Shown one piece after another: positions 44,550 through 54,083 of a stretch of 64,000 nt of DNA; positions within the stretch are counted from its first letter, which is position 1; every line of letters starts with the position of its first letter. The DNA lies in NCBI RefSeq assembly GCF_937903345.1, contig NZ_CALCZQ010000045.1, positions 28,561-92,560 of the forward strand, in the 5' to 3' direction. The translations under genes and the position numbers were made by a program. A model generated the notes under the pieces. The model worked only from the letters and a program-made list of their open reading frames with translations. It was not told the origin of the DNA and ran no database searches. The DNA is from an uncultured Emticicia sp. (GTDB lineage Bacteria; Bacteroidota; Bacteroidia; Cytophagales; Spirosomataceae).

Positions 44550-46301
44550 TTAAAAATTCTTTTGCAAAGCTTCGATAGCGGCGGATAAATAGACCATTGG
44601 TGCATTCCAGTTAATTGCAATTTCGTTGGTTGAATATGAGCATGAAACATCCAAAAATGACTCATCCGCTATTTTACTTGGATAACCTTCACACTTGTCC
44701 TGTTGTCCGGGATTTGGCCCACCAGAAAGTAAACCTGGAATTGGCTCTTTGATACCATCGGCTTCCGACTGACGATGATGCGGAAACATTACTTGTTTAG
44801 TACCAAAACCTGTTAAATAAGAATATCCTGTTGCATTTCTTCCCAGCAAATAGTCTAAATTACCTAAAGCAGCGGCGAGATACTTTTTATCAGCATTTAT
44901 TTTATAAACCTGCAAAAGAGCAATTCCTTGATTGGCTGCGTGAGAGCTGCTTCCCCACATAAAATCTTTGGCAGATTTTCCCATAACCGTATTAAAAGCC
45001 TGATTTTCAATACCTAACAATAATTCATCACCAAAATCAGATAGCCTTTTCCTTAAATTTGGCAAATCATTTCTAGCCAAATCTGTAAGTTTTTTTTCAT
45101 TTCGGAGAAGTGAATAATAAGCTAATAATTGTACTTGATTCCAAGTTGGAATCAAAAACGGTTTATTGGGGTAAAGTTCAATTGTTTTGTAATAATTATC
45201 ATCTTTTGTAGTAATATACAGTTCAGTAGCTGCCCATATCCATTCATCTGCATCACTTTTGTCTTCATAAGCACCCGTAACAATATCAGGCTCAAAAAAT
45301 TTATTCATTTCGTTCTGACGATATACAATTTGAGGATTTTCTTTTGCCCAATTCCAAGCTTTGATCGAACTATTCAGACAAGAATCGGCTAATCCAGGAA
45401 GTTCTCTTTTGTAATCTTTTAAAATTCGATATGCTTGAGCCATCACAGCAGCAAAATCTAAAGTTGCTATTGTATTTTTTTGAATTACATAACGAGGTTT
45501 TTTGGCCTTTTCAGGCATTATCATTCCATCAAACTTAGGGTTACTTAGCTTATGATAAACACCTCCATCCTGTGGGTCTTGCATAGTAAGCATCCATCGT
45601 AAATTCCATAATGTTTCGTCTAATACATCAGGAATCTTATTGCTACTTTCAGGAATATTGGTTTCAAATGGTTTGAAAAAGTCAGGATAATCTTCATAAA
45701 GGGAAAGTAAGGTTGCCATTGTGATCCCAGAATTAACAATATATTTATTGTAATCTCCAGCATCGTACCATCCTTTGGTAGAAGATATAAGCGTTCCTTC
45801 GGGACGCTGAGAGGTTGCAGCCGAGGCATGAATCAACACTTGATCGTCGGGATGTCCTGCTTCACGATGCCATTTTCCTGCATATTTTTCTGGTAAAGCA
45901 GTAGAAGCTCTTTGAAAATATAATGCTTTTAGAGCTGCCTTTGCAGCTTCACGATGCACATTGGTTTTAATTTCAAAGGTATAAGAAGCACCAATTTCTG
46001 GAATACACAAAAAATACTTTCCCGATTTAGTAAATGCTGAAAAGTCTGCAATTTGGGTAGTTTTTTGAGAAATGGCGTTTACTCTTTGTGTCGATAGCTT
46101 TCCTTTAAAAACTGTATCCTTGCTGATGGCATCACACATATAAAAACTCTCATGCTTATTACCTACCCAGACGGCTGTTTTTGCAGCAGTAGGATAAAAA
46201 CCAACTTGATTAAGGCGAATATTTGGATTTTGAGCATAAACCAACGGAATACCCACCATAAAAAAGGCAATAGTTTTTGTAACAGAACTTAATAGCTTCA
46301 T
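44550..46301 (-). CDS. GH9 endoglucanase
   Basis: A 583-residue exported enzyme hydrolysing beta-1,4-glucan (cellulose-type) or related glucans. The signal ends LVYAQ. An N-terminal Ig-like CelD_N domain is at about 26-112 (IRLNQVGFYP). The (alpha/alpha)6 catalytic domain carries the acid pair in GWYDAGDYNKY (Asp180, Asp183), and YSTNEIAINWNAP near the end supplies the acid Glu. It leads the leftward pair with the bicupin. Xyloglucan or mixed-linkage glucan are equally possible substrates. Confidence 0.92.
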   Translation of the reverse strand: MKLLSSVTKTIAFFMVGIPLVYAQNPNIRLNQVGFYPTAAKTAVWVGNKHESFYMCDAISKDTVFKGKLSTQRVNAISQKTTQIADFSAFTKSGKYFLCIPEIGASYTFEIKTNVHREAAKAALKALYFQRASTALPEKYAGKWHREAGHPDDQVLIHASAATSQRPEGTLISSTKGWYDAGDYNKYIVNSGITMATLLSLYEDYPDFFKPFETNIPESSNKIPDVLDETLWNLRWMLTMQDPQDGGVYHKLSNPKFDGMIMPEKAKKPRYVIQKNTIATLDFAAVMAQAYRILKDYKRELPGLADSCLNSSIKAWNWAKENPQIVYRQNEMNKFFEPDIVTGAYEDKSDADEWIWAATELYITTKDDNYYKTIELYPNKPFLIPTWNQVQLLAYYSLLRNEKKLTDLARNDLPNLRKRLSDFGDELLLGIENQAFNTVMGKSAKDFMWGSSSHAANQGIALLQVYKINADKKYLAAALGNLDYLLGRNATGYSYLTGFGTKQVMFPHHRQSEADGIKEPIPGLLSGGPNPGQQDKCEGYPSKIADESFLDVSCSYSTNEIAINWNAPMVYLSAAIEALQKNF

Positions 46302-46364
46302 TAAATGAAATATTTTCTTGAAATTAAACCAAATATTTGACTAATATTTTTGTAATGAAATAGT

Positions 46365-47351
46365 TTACCATAAATGGTGTACTAAATTCTTGATGTGTTT
46401 CTCATAAATCGCGTTCATCTGAGATATTTGTAAAGCATTCAAATCTGGAAAATCTAAGGCATTAACATTGGCCGTAACTTGCTCTTTTCGAGAAGCACCA
46501 GGAATAATTGTACTTACGGCATCAAAGCCTAAAATCCACTTTAGAGCAATGGGAGCTAAATTTGTTTGGTTTGGAAATAATGCTTTTAATTCTTCAACTG
46601 CCGCAAGACCTGTTTCATAATCAATACCCGAAAAAGTTTCGCCTTTATCAAACATTTCACCATTTCTATTGAAGTTTCGGTGGTCGCCTGCTGTAAATGT
46701 TGACTGTTTAGAAAATTTACCTGTTAACAAACCACTTGCCAAAGGAACTCTTACAATTACTCCAATATCCTTCTTTTTTGCTTGTTCAAAGAACAATTCG
46801 GAAGGGCGTTGGCGGAAAGTATTAAAAATTATCTGAACCGTCGTAACGTTATCAAATTCTATTCCTTTTAATGCCTCCTCAACTTTTTCGACGCTAATTC
46901 CGAGATTCAAAATTTTGCCTTCGTCTTTTAATCTATCAAACAATTCAAAAATTTCTGGGCGATAAAAAACTTCGCTTGGTGGACAATGAAGCTGAATCAA
47001 ATCAAGGGTTTCGAGGCCCATGTTTTTAAGACTATTTTCGACAAATTTACGTAATACAGCAGGTTGATATGCTTCATTTGTATGCGGATTAAGCTGACGA
47101 CCACATTTTGTAGCCACATAAATGCGTTCAGAGCGATTTTTAACAAATCGACCTACTACTTTTTCACTTTCTCCATCACCATAAACATCAGCCGTATCAA
47201 TAAAATTAATTCCCGCATCAAGGGCTGAATTCAATATTTTATCGGCATTTTCATGACTAAATTCATCACCCCAAACTCCTCCCACCTGCCATGTACCAAG
47301 ACTAATTTCGGAGATTTCAAATCCTGTTTTACCTAATTTTCTATATTTCAT
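46365..47351 (-). CDS. aldo/keto reductase
   Basis: A 328-residue NADPH-dependent oxidoreductase. The catalytic tetrad is visible: Asp and Tyr in FIDTADVYGDGES, Lys in VATKCGRQL and His in IQLHCPPSE. The C-terminus has STIIPGASRKEQV, the cofactor phosphate-binding loop. It is cytoplasmic. It lies 34 bp downstream of the LacI-type pseudogene, on the same strand, and 63 bp upstream of GH9, so it may belong to the sugar regulon. Confidence 0.9.
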   Translation of the reverse strand: MKYRKLGKTGFEISEISLGTWQVGGVWGDEFSHENADKILNSALDAGINFIDTADVYGDGESEKVVGRFVKNRSERIYVATKCGRQLNPHTNEAYQPAVLRKFVENSLKNMGLETLDLIQLHCPPSEVFYRPEIFELFDRLKDEGKILNLGISVEKVEEALKGIEFDNVTTVQIIFNTFRQRPSELFFEQAKKKDIGVIVRVPLASGLLTGKFSKQSTFTAGDHRNFNRNGEMFDKGETFSGIDYETGLAAVEELKALFPNQTNLAPIALKWILGFDAVSTIIPGASRKEQVTANVNALDFPDLNALQISQMNAIYEKHIKNLVHHLW

Positions 47352-47385
47352 AAAATAGTTTAGAATATTTGTTTGTCTTTATTTG

Positions 47386-48342
47386 TTAACTTATTAGATT
47401 TTTATTCGATGACTGTCTGATATTTAATTCTCCTTTAATTAGCTTCGTAAACGGTATAAATATTTCCTTATAAATTATATTGTCTATAAAAATTGTTGCT
47501 GCTGCTTCTCCAACATTAAACGGAAACTGGTTATATATAGTTAGCGATGATTAATCATTGATGCCACCAATCGGCAAACCATATTTTTTAAAGCAGCTTT
47601 ATAGCCATTTAATCTTTTTTGACTTATCAATAAGTCTTCGGGCCCTGCACAAGCAGCAATTCGCCTACAACCTTGTTTTATTAAATGCTCAACCAAAACA
47701 AAACTTCCCTCAAAATCGTCTTGAATTACTTTGGCGGTTTCGAGTTCGTCACACACCCTATCAAAATGAACTATAGGAATGCCTTTTCTTAAATGTAATT
47801 TTATATGCTCAAACGAATTGGTTTCTTTGGTGTGACTAACTAAAAGTCCATCAACTCTGCTTGCCATCAATGCTTGCACATTTAGCGTTTCGGTATTATG
47901 CGATTCATTAGATTGACAAATCATTACTCTAAACAGCTTCCGATGCTACATTCTAGATTTTAGCTACAACCCCTGCAAAAAATGGTCGTTGTATGTCAGG
48001 AATCACAACCCCAATAGTATGAGTTTCTCCTCGATCTAAGCTTTGAGCAAGAAAATTTGGACGATAATCAAGTTCGTTTGCAACGCTGATTACCTCATTC
48101 CGAGTATTCTCATTGATTTCTTGACTATTATTTAAAGCCCTTGAAACAGTTGAAGGCGAAATAACTAAAATTTTTGTAATATCTACAATCGTTGTATGAT
48201 GATGCATTTTTCTAGCATAATGATTAGGCGGATTTACCGAAAAATACAACTCACAATCTTTACAATAAAGCCTTTGTTTACCTCTCGCAAATCCAGACCT
48301 TACAATTGTTTCAACTTTACCGCATTGCGTACACGCTATCAT
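47386..48342 (-). pseudogene. broken LacI-family regulator with N-terminal zinc ribbon
   Basis: The 5' ORF (48342-47953) has a CxxC...CxxC zinc ribbon (Cys4, 7, 27, 30) fused to a LacI helix-turn-helix (ISPSTVSRALNNSQE). It ends at VVAKI followed by a TAG where a Gln is expected. A frameshift then precedes the periplasmic-binding-like part (MICQSNESHNTETLN to RLNGYKAALK, 47924-47541). An A-run slip moves the frame again, and after deletion of about 90-100 residues a LacI-like C-terminus (FNVGEAAATIFIDN ... GELNIRQSS) runs to TAA at 47386-47388. The effector-binding domain is destroyed, so it should not respond to a sugar. Confidence 0.85.
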
Positions 48343-48913
48343 TACTATTTATATTTTTCTAATAAAACCCAATTTTTATTCTTAATTAAACACCTATATT
48401 TCGGTTATTTTAAACACTTAAAGAATTCATTTAAAGATTATATATTAAAAAAAATAAACAGCTAATTTAACTAACATAAACGTTTCCGAAAACGTATCCA
48501 ATAGTTTAAGGTTATGTAAACTAAAAAATAGAAAGAATATTCTTTTTTTAATCCTAAATTTAAGGATATTATTAGATAAAAAACGAATTAAAGTAGATAA
48601 TTGTAAACATTGTGCAAAAATGAGCTCGTCTGGCAAGAATTTTATAAATTGTATTTTTCAAAGATTCTACCATAAAAAACCTTTCATACACAATCATAAT
48701 TAATAAATTATTTCAAACAAAGATAGACTAATTTAGGAAGTTGTATTTATTATAAAGTACAACTATCATTTGGCTTAGTTTGCCTCAAAAAGTGCAATCA
48801 GATATCAAATAATGAAAAATTACTGATTAATTGGTACAAATTTTATTTTAATTAAAATTATTTAAGAAAATATAAAATTATTTTCAGAATTTAGGCGACA
48901 AAATCAATCAAAC
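48343..48913. other. divergent regulatory region upstream of the sugar cluster
   Basis: 571 bp of AT-rich sequence between the LacI-type pseudogene and the rightward oxidoreductase gene. It contains the LacI-like palindrome at 48480-48495. No RNA gene or other ORF seems real. Confidence 0.5.
48480..48495. promoter_or_regulatory. candidate LacI-type operator
   Basis: ACGTTT-CCGA-AAACGT is a perfect 6-bp palindrome around a 4-nt centre. This resembles operators of LacI/GalR regulators, with their conserved inner CG. It lies 138 bp upstream of the regulator pseudogene start and 419 bp upstream of the rightward oxidoreductase gene. Confidence 0.5.
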
Positions 48914-50254
48914 ATGTTAAAAAAAGTCACTCTTTCTACCTTAATGCTTCTCGGAGTAAATCAGATGTTTGCTCAAAACAAACAAATTCAATTAATTACC
49001 CTCGACCCGGGTCATTTTCATGCAGCTTTGGTTCAGAACAAAACCTATAATAATGTATCATCGGCCGTTCAAGTGTATGCTCCAGTTGGACAAGATTTGC
49101 AGGACCATTTAAAAAGAATTGAAAGCTATAATACACGTGCTAAAAACCCTACCAACTGGAAAGAAAATGTTTATGAGGGAAATGACTATTTAGAAAAAAT
49201 GATTTCCGAGAAAAACGGCAATTTGTTGGTAATTGCTGGAAATAATCAAAAGAAAACCGAATACATTTTAAAAGCTACCGAAGCTGGAATTGATATTTTA
49301 GGAGATAAACCAATGTGTATTGATAATAAAGGCTATGCACAGCTACAAAAAGCATTTGAAGTTGCCAAGAAAAACAATGTAATACTCTACGATATAATGA
49401 CAGAAAGGTCGGAAATCACAACTATCATACAAAAAGAACTAACTCAAATACCTGCTATATTTGGGCAATTGGAAAAAGGATCACCAGACAATCCAGCAGT
49501 TTTTACAGAAAGTGTTCATTTTTTTTATAAATATGTTTCGGGAAGCCCGCTAAAACGACCAACATGGTTTATGGATGTAAATCAGCAAGGTGAAGGAATT
49601 GCTGATGTAATGGTACACTTAGTCGATTTAGTTCAATGGACAATTTTTCCGAATAAAATATTATCAAATAAAGATATCAAATTCAATTCAGCAACTCGTT
49701 GGCCAACGCCAATGACATTGAGCCAATTTTCATTGATTACTGGAGCAAAAACTTTTCCTGACTTTTTGAAAAAAGATTTAAAAAATGACACTACTTTAAA
49801 TGTTTATGCCAACGGCGAAATAAATTATAGTCTGAGAGGAGTACATACAAAACTTCGTGCTTTATGGAATTACAGTGCATCTGAAGGAGGCGATACACAT
49901 TATTCGGTAATCAGGGGGACAAAGGCAAATGTAGAAATCAGACAAGGAAAAGAAGAGAAATTCATTCCTCAACTTTATATAAAACCAACCAACTTAAACG
50001 AAAATGAGCTTCATAAGGCATTTGAAGGAATAAAAAGCAAATATGCCGGAATAAATTTAAAGAAAATTGGAAACGAATGGAAAGTCGAAATTCCAGATTC
50101 CTATCGTACGGGACATGAAGCACATTTTGGAGAGGTAATGGAAAGATTCTTGGATTATAAATCTAAAAATAAAATGCCTGAGTGGGAGGTGCCAAATATG
50201 TTGGTTAAATATTATACAACTACAAAGGCATTAGAATTGGCTAAGAAAAAATAA
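48914..50254 (+). CDS. exported Gfo/Idh/MocA-family oxidoreductase
   Basis: A 446-residue periplasmic NAD(P)-type oxidoreductase with a Sec signal ending QMFAQ. It shows ILGDKPMCIDNKG (the EKP-like motif of the family, here DKP), TESVHFFYKYVSG and GEGIADVMVHLVD in the substrate-binding domain. Such exported members often keep a tightly bound cofactor and oxidise sugar hydroxyls. It heads the rightward cluster to 59835, 78 bp before the DUF6807 gene. The N-terminal Rossmann turn is poorly recognisable, so the cofactor is uncertain. Confidence 0.8.
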   Translation: MLKKVTLSTLMLLGVNQMFAQNKQIQLITLDPGHFHAALVQNKTYNNVSSAVQVYAPVGQDLQDHLKRIESYNTRAKNPTNWKENVYEGNDYLEKMISEKNGNLLVIAGNNQKKTEYILKATEAGIDILGDKPMCIDNKGYAQLQKAFEVAKKNNVILYDIMTERSEITTIIQKELTQIPAIFGQLEKGSPDNPAVFTESVHFFYKYVSGSPLKRPTWFMDVNQQGEGIADVMVHLVDLVQWTIFPNKILSNKDIKFNSATRWPTPMTLSQFSLITGAKTFPDFLKKDLKNDTTLNVYANGEINYSLRGVHTKLRALWNYSASEGGDTHYSVIRGTKANVEIRQGKEEKFIPQLYIKPTNLNENELHKAFEGIKSKYAGINLKKIGNEWKVEIPDSYRTGHEAHFGEVMERFLDYKSKNKMPEWEVPNMLVKYYTTTKALELAKKK

Positions 50255-50332
50255 AAGTAGATTTAGCTTAAAGTATATCAATTCAATAAAAATGGCTTTA
50301 CAACCAATCATCTCATATAGAAATAACATTTT

Positions 50333-51223
50333 ATGAAAAAAATCATTTCAGTAATATTATTTATAATTAGTTTATCTAATACATTCGCCCAAACTAAAAT
50401 TGTAGCCCAAAAATTCAATTCCAAAATTGATATCCTCGTTAACAAAAATTTATTTACGAGCTATATTTTATCACAAGACGAAAAATATCCATTTTTCTTT
50501 CCAGTAAATGGTCCATCGAATGCCAGCGTAACATCGATGCGAAATGCCAATTACCCGCATCACAGTTCATTATTTTTCGGTTGTGATGAAGTAAATGGAG
50601 GTAATTATTGGCAAGAAGGACTCGAAAGAGGTCAAATTATATCGATAAGAGCTGATATAATTGAATCAGGAAACGACAAGGTAATTATTGAAAACGAATG
50701 TATTTGGCGAAGACCAAATGCCAATGCTCCTATCAAAGATACTCGTAAAATAACGATTACAGCACCATCAAAAGATATTTACCAAATAGATTTCGATGTT
50801 ACGCTTGAGATGCTCATGGACGTAATCATTGAAAAAACCAACCACTCGCTTTTTAGTGGTAGAATGGACGCTGATTTGGCTGTGATAAACGGTGGTACAA
50901 TGATTAATTCAAACGGTGAAAAAGGAGAAAAAGAAACATTTGGAAAAAAAGCTTCTTGGATTGATTTTTATGGCAAACGTGGCGATAACCAAGAAGGGAT
51001 GGCAATTATGCAGCACCCATCAAATGAATGGTATCCTGCACCGTGGTTTACGCGTGATTATGGCTTTTTCTCGCCTACCCCGATGTATTGGCCACAAAAC
51101 GACAAAGAAACTACATTAAAAAAAGGACAAACTATCAAACTAAAGTATAGAGTGTTGGTTCATTCAGGCGATACAACAACCGCCAAAATTGCCGAACAAT
51201 TTGAAAAATATAAATCAGAATAA
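50333..51223 (+). CDS. exported PmoA-like protein (DUF6807)
   Basis: A 296-residue protein with a signal ending TFAQ. It contains YPFFFPVNGPSNASVTSMRN, YPHHSSLFFGCDEVN and WIDFYGKRGDNQEGMAIMQH, matching the PmoA/DUF6807 family. This family is frequent beside Gfo/Idh oxidoreductases in Bacteroidota and Planctomycetes but has no settled function. The match to methane monooxygenase subunit A is in name only. It is flanked by Gfo/Idh genes on both sides. Confidence 0.75.
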   Translation: MKKIISVILFIISLSNTFAQTKIVAQKFNSKIDILVNKNLFTSYILSQDEKYPFFFPVNGPSNASVTSMRNANYPHHSSLFFGCDEVNGGNYWQEGLERGQIISIRADIIESGNDKVIIENECIWRRPNANAPIKDTRKITITAPSKDIYQIDFDVTLEMLMDVIIEKTNHSLFSGRMDADLAVINGGTMINSNGEKGEKETFGKKASWIDFYGKRGDNQEGMAIMQHPSNEWYPAPWFTRDYGFFSPTPMYWPQNDKETTLKKGQTIKLKYRVLVHSGDTTTAKIAEQFEKYKSE

Positions 51224-51339
51224 AATATATATAATTTGAAGTTTTGAAAATGTACATTACTTACACAATCTATTCATATTCAAAATCACCAAACTCACAA
51301 ATTTTCAAATCATCAAACTCAACCTTAAAAATTAAATAA

Positions 51340-52719
51340 ATGGAACGCAGAAAATTTATTGGTCAAACTATCACAGGCGTAGCTGCTGCAGCGTTTGGCA
51401 TTCCAACAATCGTACCTTCAACGGTTTTTGGCAAAAATGCCCCAAGTAATAAAATCAATATTGGACAAATTGGTTGCGGACGTATTGGCCGTGAGCACGA
51501 TATGGTTGGTACAATGCAACACGATGTTGCTCGACTAATGGCAGTTTGTGATTTAGATAGTAATCGCCTTAAAGACGGAAAATTACTAATTGAGAATTAT
51601 TACAAGAAAAAAACAGGGCAAAATAATTATGTAGATGTAAAGATGTACGATGATTATCGTGAAATGCTATTGAATAAAGATATCGATGCAGTAATTATCA
51701 GTACACCTGATTTTTGGCACGCTCAACCAGCCATTGAAGCCGCCTTGGCAGGAAAGGATATTTATCTACAAAAACCTACTTCGTTGACAGTTTCCGAAGG
51801 ACGTTTATTGAGCGATATAATCAAAAAAACAGGTAAAATCTTACAAGTTGGAACCCAACAACGCTCATCGCCACAATTTAGAATTGCAGCAGAATTGGTA
51901 CGTAATGGCCGAATCGGTAAATTACATACAGTAAAAGTAGGCTTACCAGGCGACCCATCTGGCCCATCAGCACCAGCTATGCCGGTGCCTAAGGGATTCA
52001 ATTATGATATGTGGTTGGGCTCAACGCCTGAAGTTCCATACACAGAAACTGGCGTGCATCCACAAGTTGGCTATGGTCGCCCAGGTTGGTTACGTATTGA
52101 GCAATTCGGTGCAGGTATGATTACTGGTTGGGGACAACACCACTTCGACTCGGCCGCTTGGGGAATGGATACCGAATACACTGGCCCAACATCAGTGCAA
52201 GCTGTTGCTGAATTTCCAAAATCAGGCCTTTGGAATGTACATGGAGATTTTATGGTAAAAGCCGATTATGCCAACGGCGTTACGATGTACACAAGTGGTG
52301 GTTTTCCTAATGGTATCAGATATGAGGGTACGGAAGGCTGGATTTTTGTTTCTCGTGGTGATTATGTTGCTTCAGCAAGCGACCCAGTTTTAAAAGCCAA
52401 AAGCAGCAAAGCACTTGATGCCAGCGACCCCAAAATATTAGAATCCGTTATTGGTGAAAAAGAAATTCATTTATATAAAAGTGACGAACAACACGGTAAT
52501 TGGCTTGATTGCATACAAAGCCGAAAAGAGCCAATTTCACCGGTTGAAATAGGTCATAGAGCTTGTACAGTCTGTTTGATTAGCCATATTGCTATGAAAC
52601 TTCCTCGTAAACTTACTTGGAATCCAACAACTGAGAAGTTTGTAAACGATAGTGAGGCTAATGCGATGTTGTCTCGAACACAAAGAAAGCCTTACGGTAC
52701 AAACTACATCAAAATGTAA
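51340..52719 (+). CDS. Tat-exported Gfo/Idh/MocA-family oxidoreductase
   Basis: A 459-residue oxidoreductase with a twin-arginine-type signal (MERRKFIGQTITGVAAAAFG), so it is exported folded with cofactor. The Rossmann turn is INIGQIGCGRIGREHD, and DIYLQKPTSLTVSEG carries the KP motif. WGQHHFDSAAWGM and a C-terminal YKSDEQHGNWLDCI follow. It is probably a sugar dehydrogenase acting on glycosides. It lies 116 bp after DUF6807 and 93 bp before the next paralogue. Confidence 0.88.
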   Translation: MERRKFIGQTITGVAAAAFGIPTIVPSTVFGKNAPSNKINIGQIGCGRIGREHDMVGTMQHDVARLMAVCDLDSNRLKDGKLLIENYYKKKTGQNNYVDVKMYDDYREMLLNKDIDAVIISTPDFWHAQPAIEAALAGKDIYLQKPTSLTVSEGRLLSDIIKKTGKILQVGTQQRSSPQFRIAAELVRNGRIGKLHTVKVGLPGDPSGPSAPAMPVPKGFNYDMWLGSTPEVPYTETGVHPQVGYGRPGWLRIEQFGAGMITGWGQHHFDSAAWGMDTEYTGPTSVQAVAEFPKSGLWNVHGDFMVKADYANGVTMYTSGGFPNGIRYEGTEGWIFVSRGDYVASASDPVLKAKSSKALDASDPKILESVIGEKEIHLYKSDEQHGNWLDCIQSRKEPISPVEIGHRACTVCLISHIAMKLPRKLTWNPTTEKFVNDSEANAMLSRTQRKPYGTNYIKM

Positions 52720-52812
52720 TAATTATGAATGATTTTGGTAGTTTTTAGCTCCTAAGTCTCTATAAATTCAAACTTTTAACTTGAAAATCTAATTTGTTAA
52801 AATTTAACTAAA

Positions 52813-53976
52813 ATGAATAAAAGTAATGATAGACGTAGTTTTTTAAAGAAAAGTACGTCTGCAGCGGCTGGATTAATGGCCTTTCCGATGTTACAAAATA
52901 ATAATTTTGGACACTATAGCACTGAAATTGTAAAAGGCTTTAGCGAAACAGTATATGATTCTCCTCGCATAAAATTTGCCGTTATTGGTATGAATCATGG
53001 CCATATTTATAGTCAGGTTGAAGCAGTAAAAAAAGGCGGTGGTCAGTTAGTTACTTATTTTGCAAAAGAGGCTAATTTAATTGCTGATTTTGCCAAAAGA
53101 TATCCTGATGCCAAATTGGCCAAAGATGAAAAAGAAATCTTAGATGATAAATCAATTCAATTAGTATTAAGTTCGGCAATCGCTTCCGAAAGAGCACCAT
53201 TGGGTATTAGAGTTATGAAATCGGGTAAAGATTTCATGTCTGATAAACCAGGTATAACTACACTCGAGCAATTGGCAGAGGTTCGTAAAGTACAAAAAGC
53301 TACTGGTCGAATCTACTCAATTATGTACAGCGAACGTTTTGAGAATAAAGCAACTGTAAAAGCTGGAGAACTAGTAAAAGCTGGAGCCATCGGAAATGTC
53401 ATTCAAACGATTGGACTTGGGCCGCACAGAATGAATACCAAAACACGCCCAGAATGGTTTTTTGATAGAGATTTGTTTGGTGGAATCATAACCGACATTG
53501 CTTCGCACCAATTCGACCAATATTTGCATTTCACAAACTCAACTAAAGCTGAAGTTGTAGCTTCACAAATCGGCAATGTTCATCACCCTGAATTTCCTAA
53601 ATTTGAAGACTTTGGAGATGCTATGCTCCGAGGAAATGGCGGAATGGGCTATATCAGGGTTGATTGGTTTACACCGGATGGCTTGAAAACTTGGGGAGAT
53701 GGACGATTGACAATTCTTGGCACTGAGGGTTTTATCGAAATCAGAAAAAACATAGACCTTGCTGGTCGTGAAGGTGGTAGCCATTTATTTCTAACGGATA
53801 ACAAAGAAACAAAATATTTCGATTGTTCGGCTCAAATACTTCCTTATGGACCACAATTAGTAGATGATATTTTGAATCGTACCGAAACCGCTATGACCCA
53901 AGAACACTGCTTTTTGGCAACAGAATTGGCTCTTAAAGCACAGAAAAATGCCCAAAAAATAAGCTTAATAAAATAA
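52813..53976 (+). CDS. Tat-exported Gfo/Idh/MocA-family oxidoreductase
   Basis: A 387-residue paralogue with an RRSFLKKST Tat motif at residues 8-16. It has the Rossmann segment FAVIGMNHGHIYSQVEAV (the turn is divergent, lacking the usual GxGxxG), the MSDKPGITTLEQL motif and DIASHQFDQYLHF in the substrate domain. It is followed by two palindromes and then the uxuA gene. Probably a periplasmic sugar oxidoreductase; the substrate is unknown. Confidence 0.85.
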   Translation: MNKSNDRRSFLKKSTSAAAGLMAFPMLQNNNFGHYSTEIVKGFSETVYDSPRIKFAVIGMNHGHIYSQVEAVKKGGGQLVTYFAKEANLIADFAKRYPDAKLAKDEKEILDDKSIQLVLSSAIASERAPLGIRVMKSGKDFMSDKPGITTLEQLAEVRKVQKATGRIYSIMYSERFENKATVKAGELVKAGAIGNVIQTIGLGPHRMNTKTRPEWFFDRDLFGGIITDIASHQFDQYLHFTNSTKAEVVASQIGNVHHPEFPKFEDFGDAMLRGNGGMGYIRVDWFTPDGLKTWGDGRLTILGTEGFIEIRKNIDLAGREGGSHLFLTDNKETKYFDCSAQILPYGPQLVDDILNRTETAMTQEHCFLATELALKAQKNAQKISLIK

Positions 53977-53980
53977 CGAC

Positions 53981-54049
53981 GAATGATGATTTACGAATGA
54001 CGAATATGGAAGAAGAACTATGAGCGTATAAATTCGTAAATCATCATTC
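53981..54049. repeat. 18-bp inverted repeat
   Basis: Arms 53981-53998 and 54032-54049 are perfect reverse complements with a 33-nt loop. The left arm contains short ACGAAT-like direct repeats. It begins 4 bp after the oxidoreductase stop. It may be a terminator or a mobile repeat. Confidence 0.6.
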
Positions 54050-54057
54050 AAAATCGC

Positions 54058-54072
54058 ACGGGCCGATCCCGT
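54058..54072. repeat. GC-rich mini-hairpin
   Basis: ACGGG-CCGAT-CCCGT forms a 5-bp stem, markedly more GC-rich than its surroundings, 11 bp before the mannonate dehydratase start. It could be a repeat or could regulate translation of uxuA. Confidence 0.4.
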
Positions 54073-54083
54073 AGTAATTCTAA

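Noticed and set aside
48445..48636. Leftward ORF of 63 codons in the regulatory gap
   Set aside because: Low-complexity translation in AT-rich sequence, no start context, and it covers the LacI-like operator.
50333..51223. Particulate methane monooxygenase subunit
   Set aside because: The PmoA family name is misleading; the protein is soluble, exported and lacks membrane helices.
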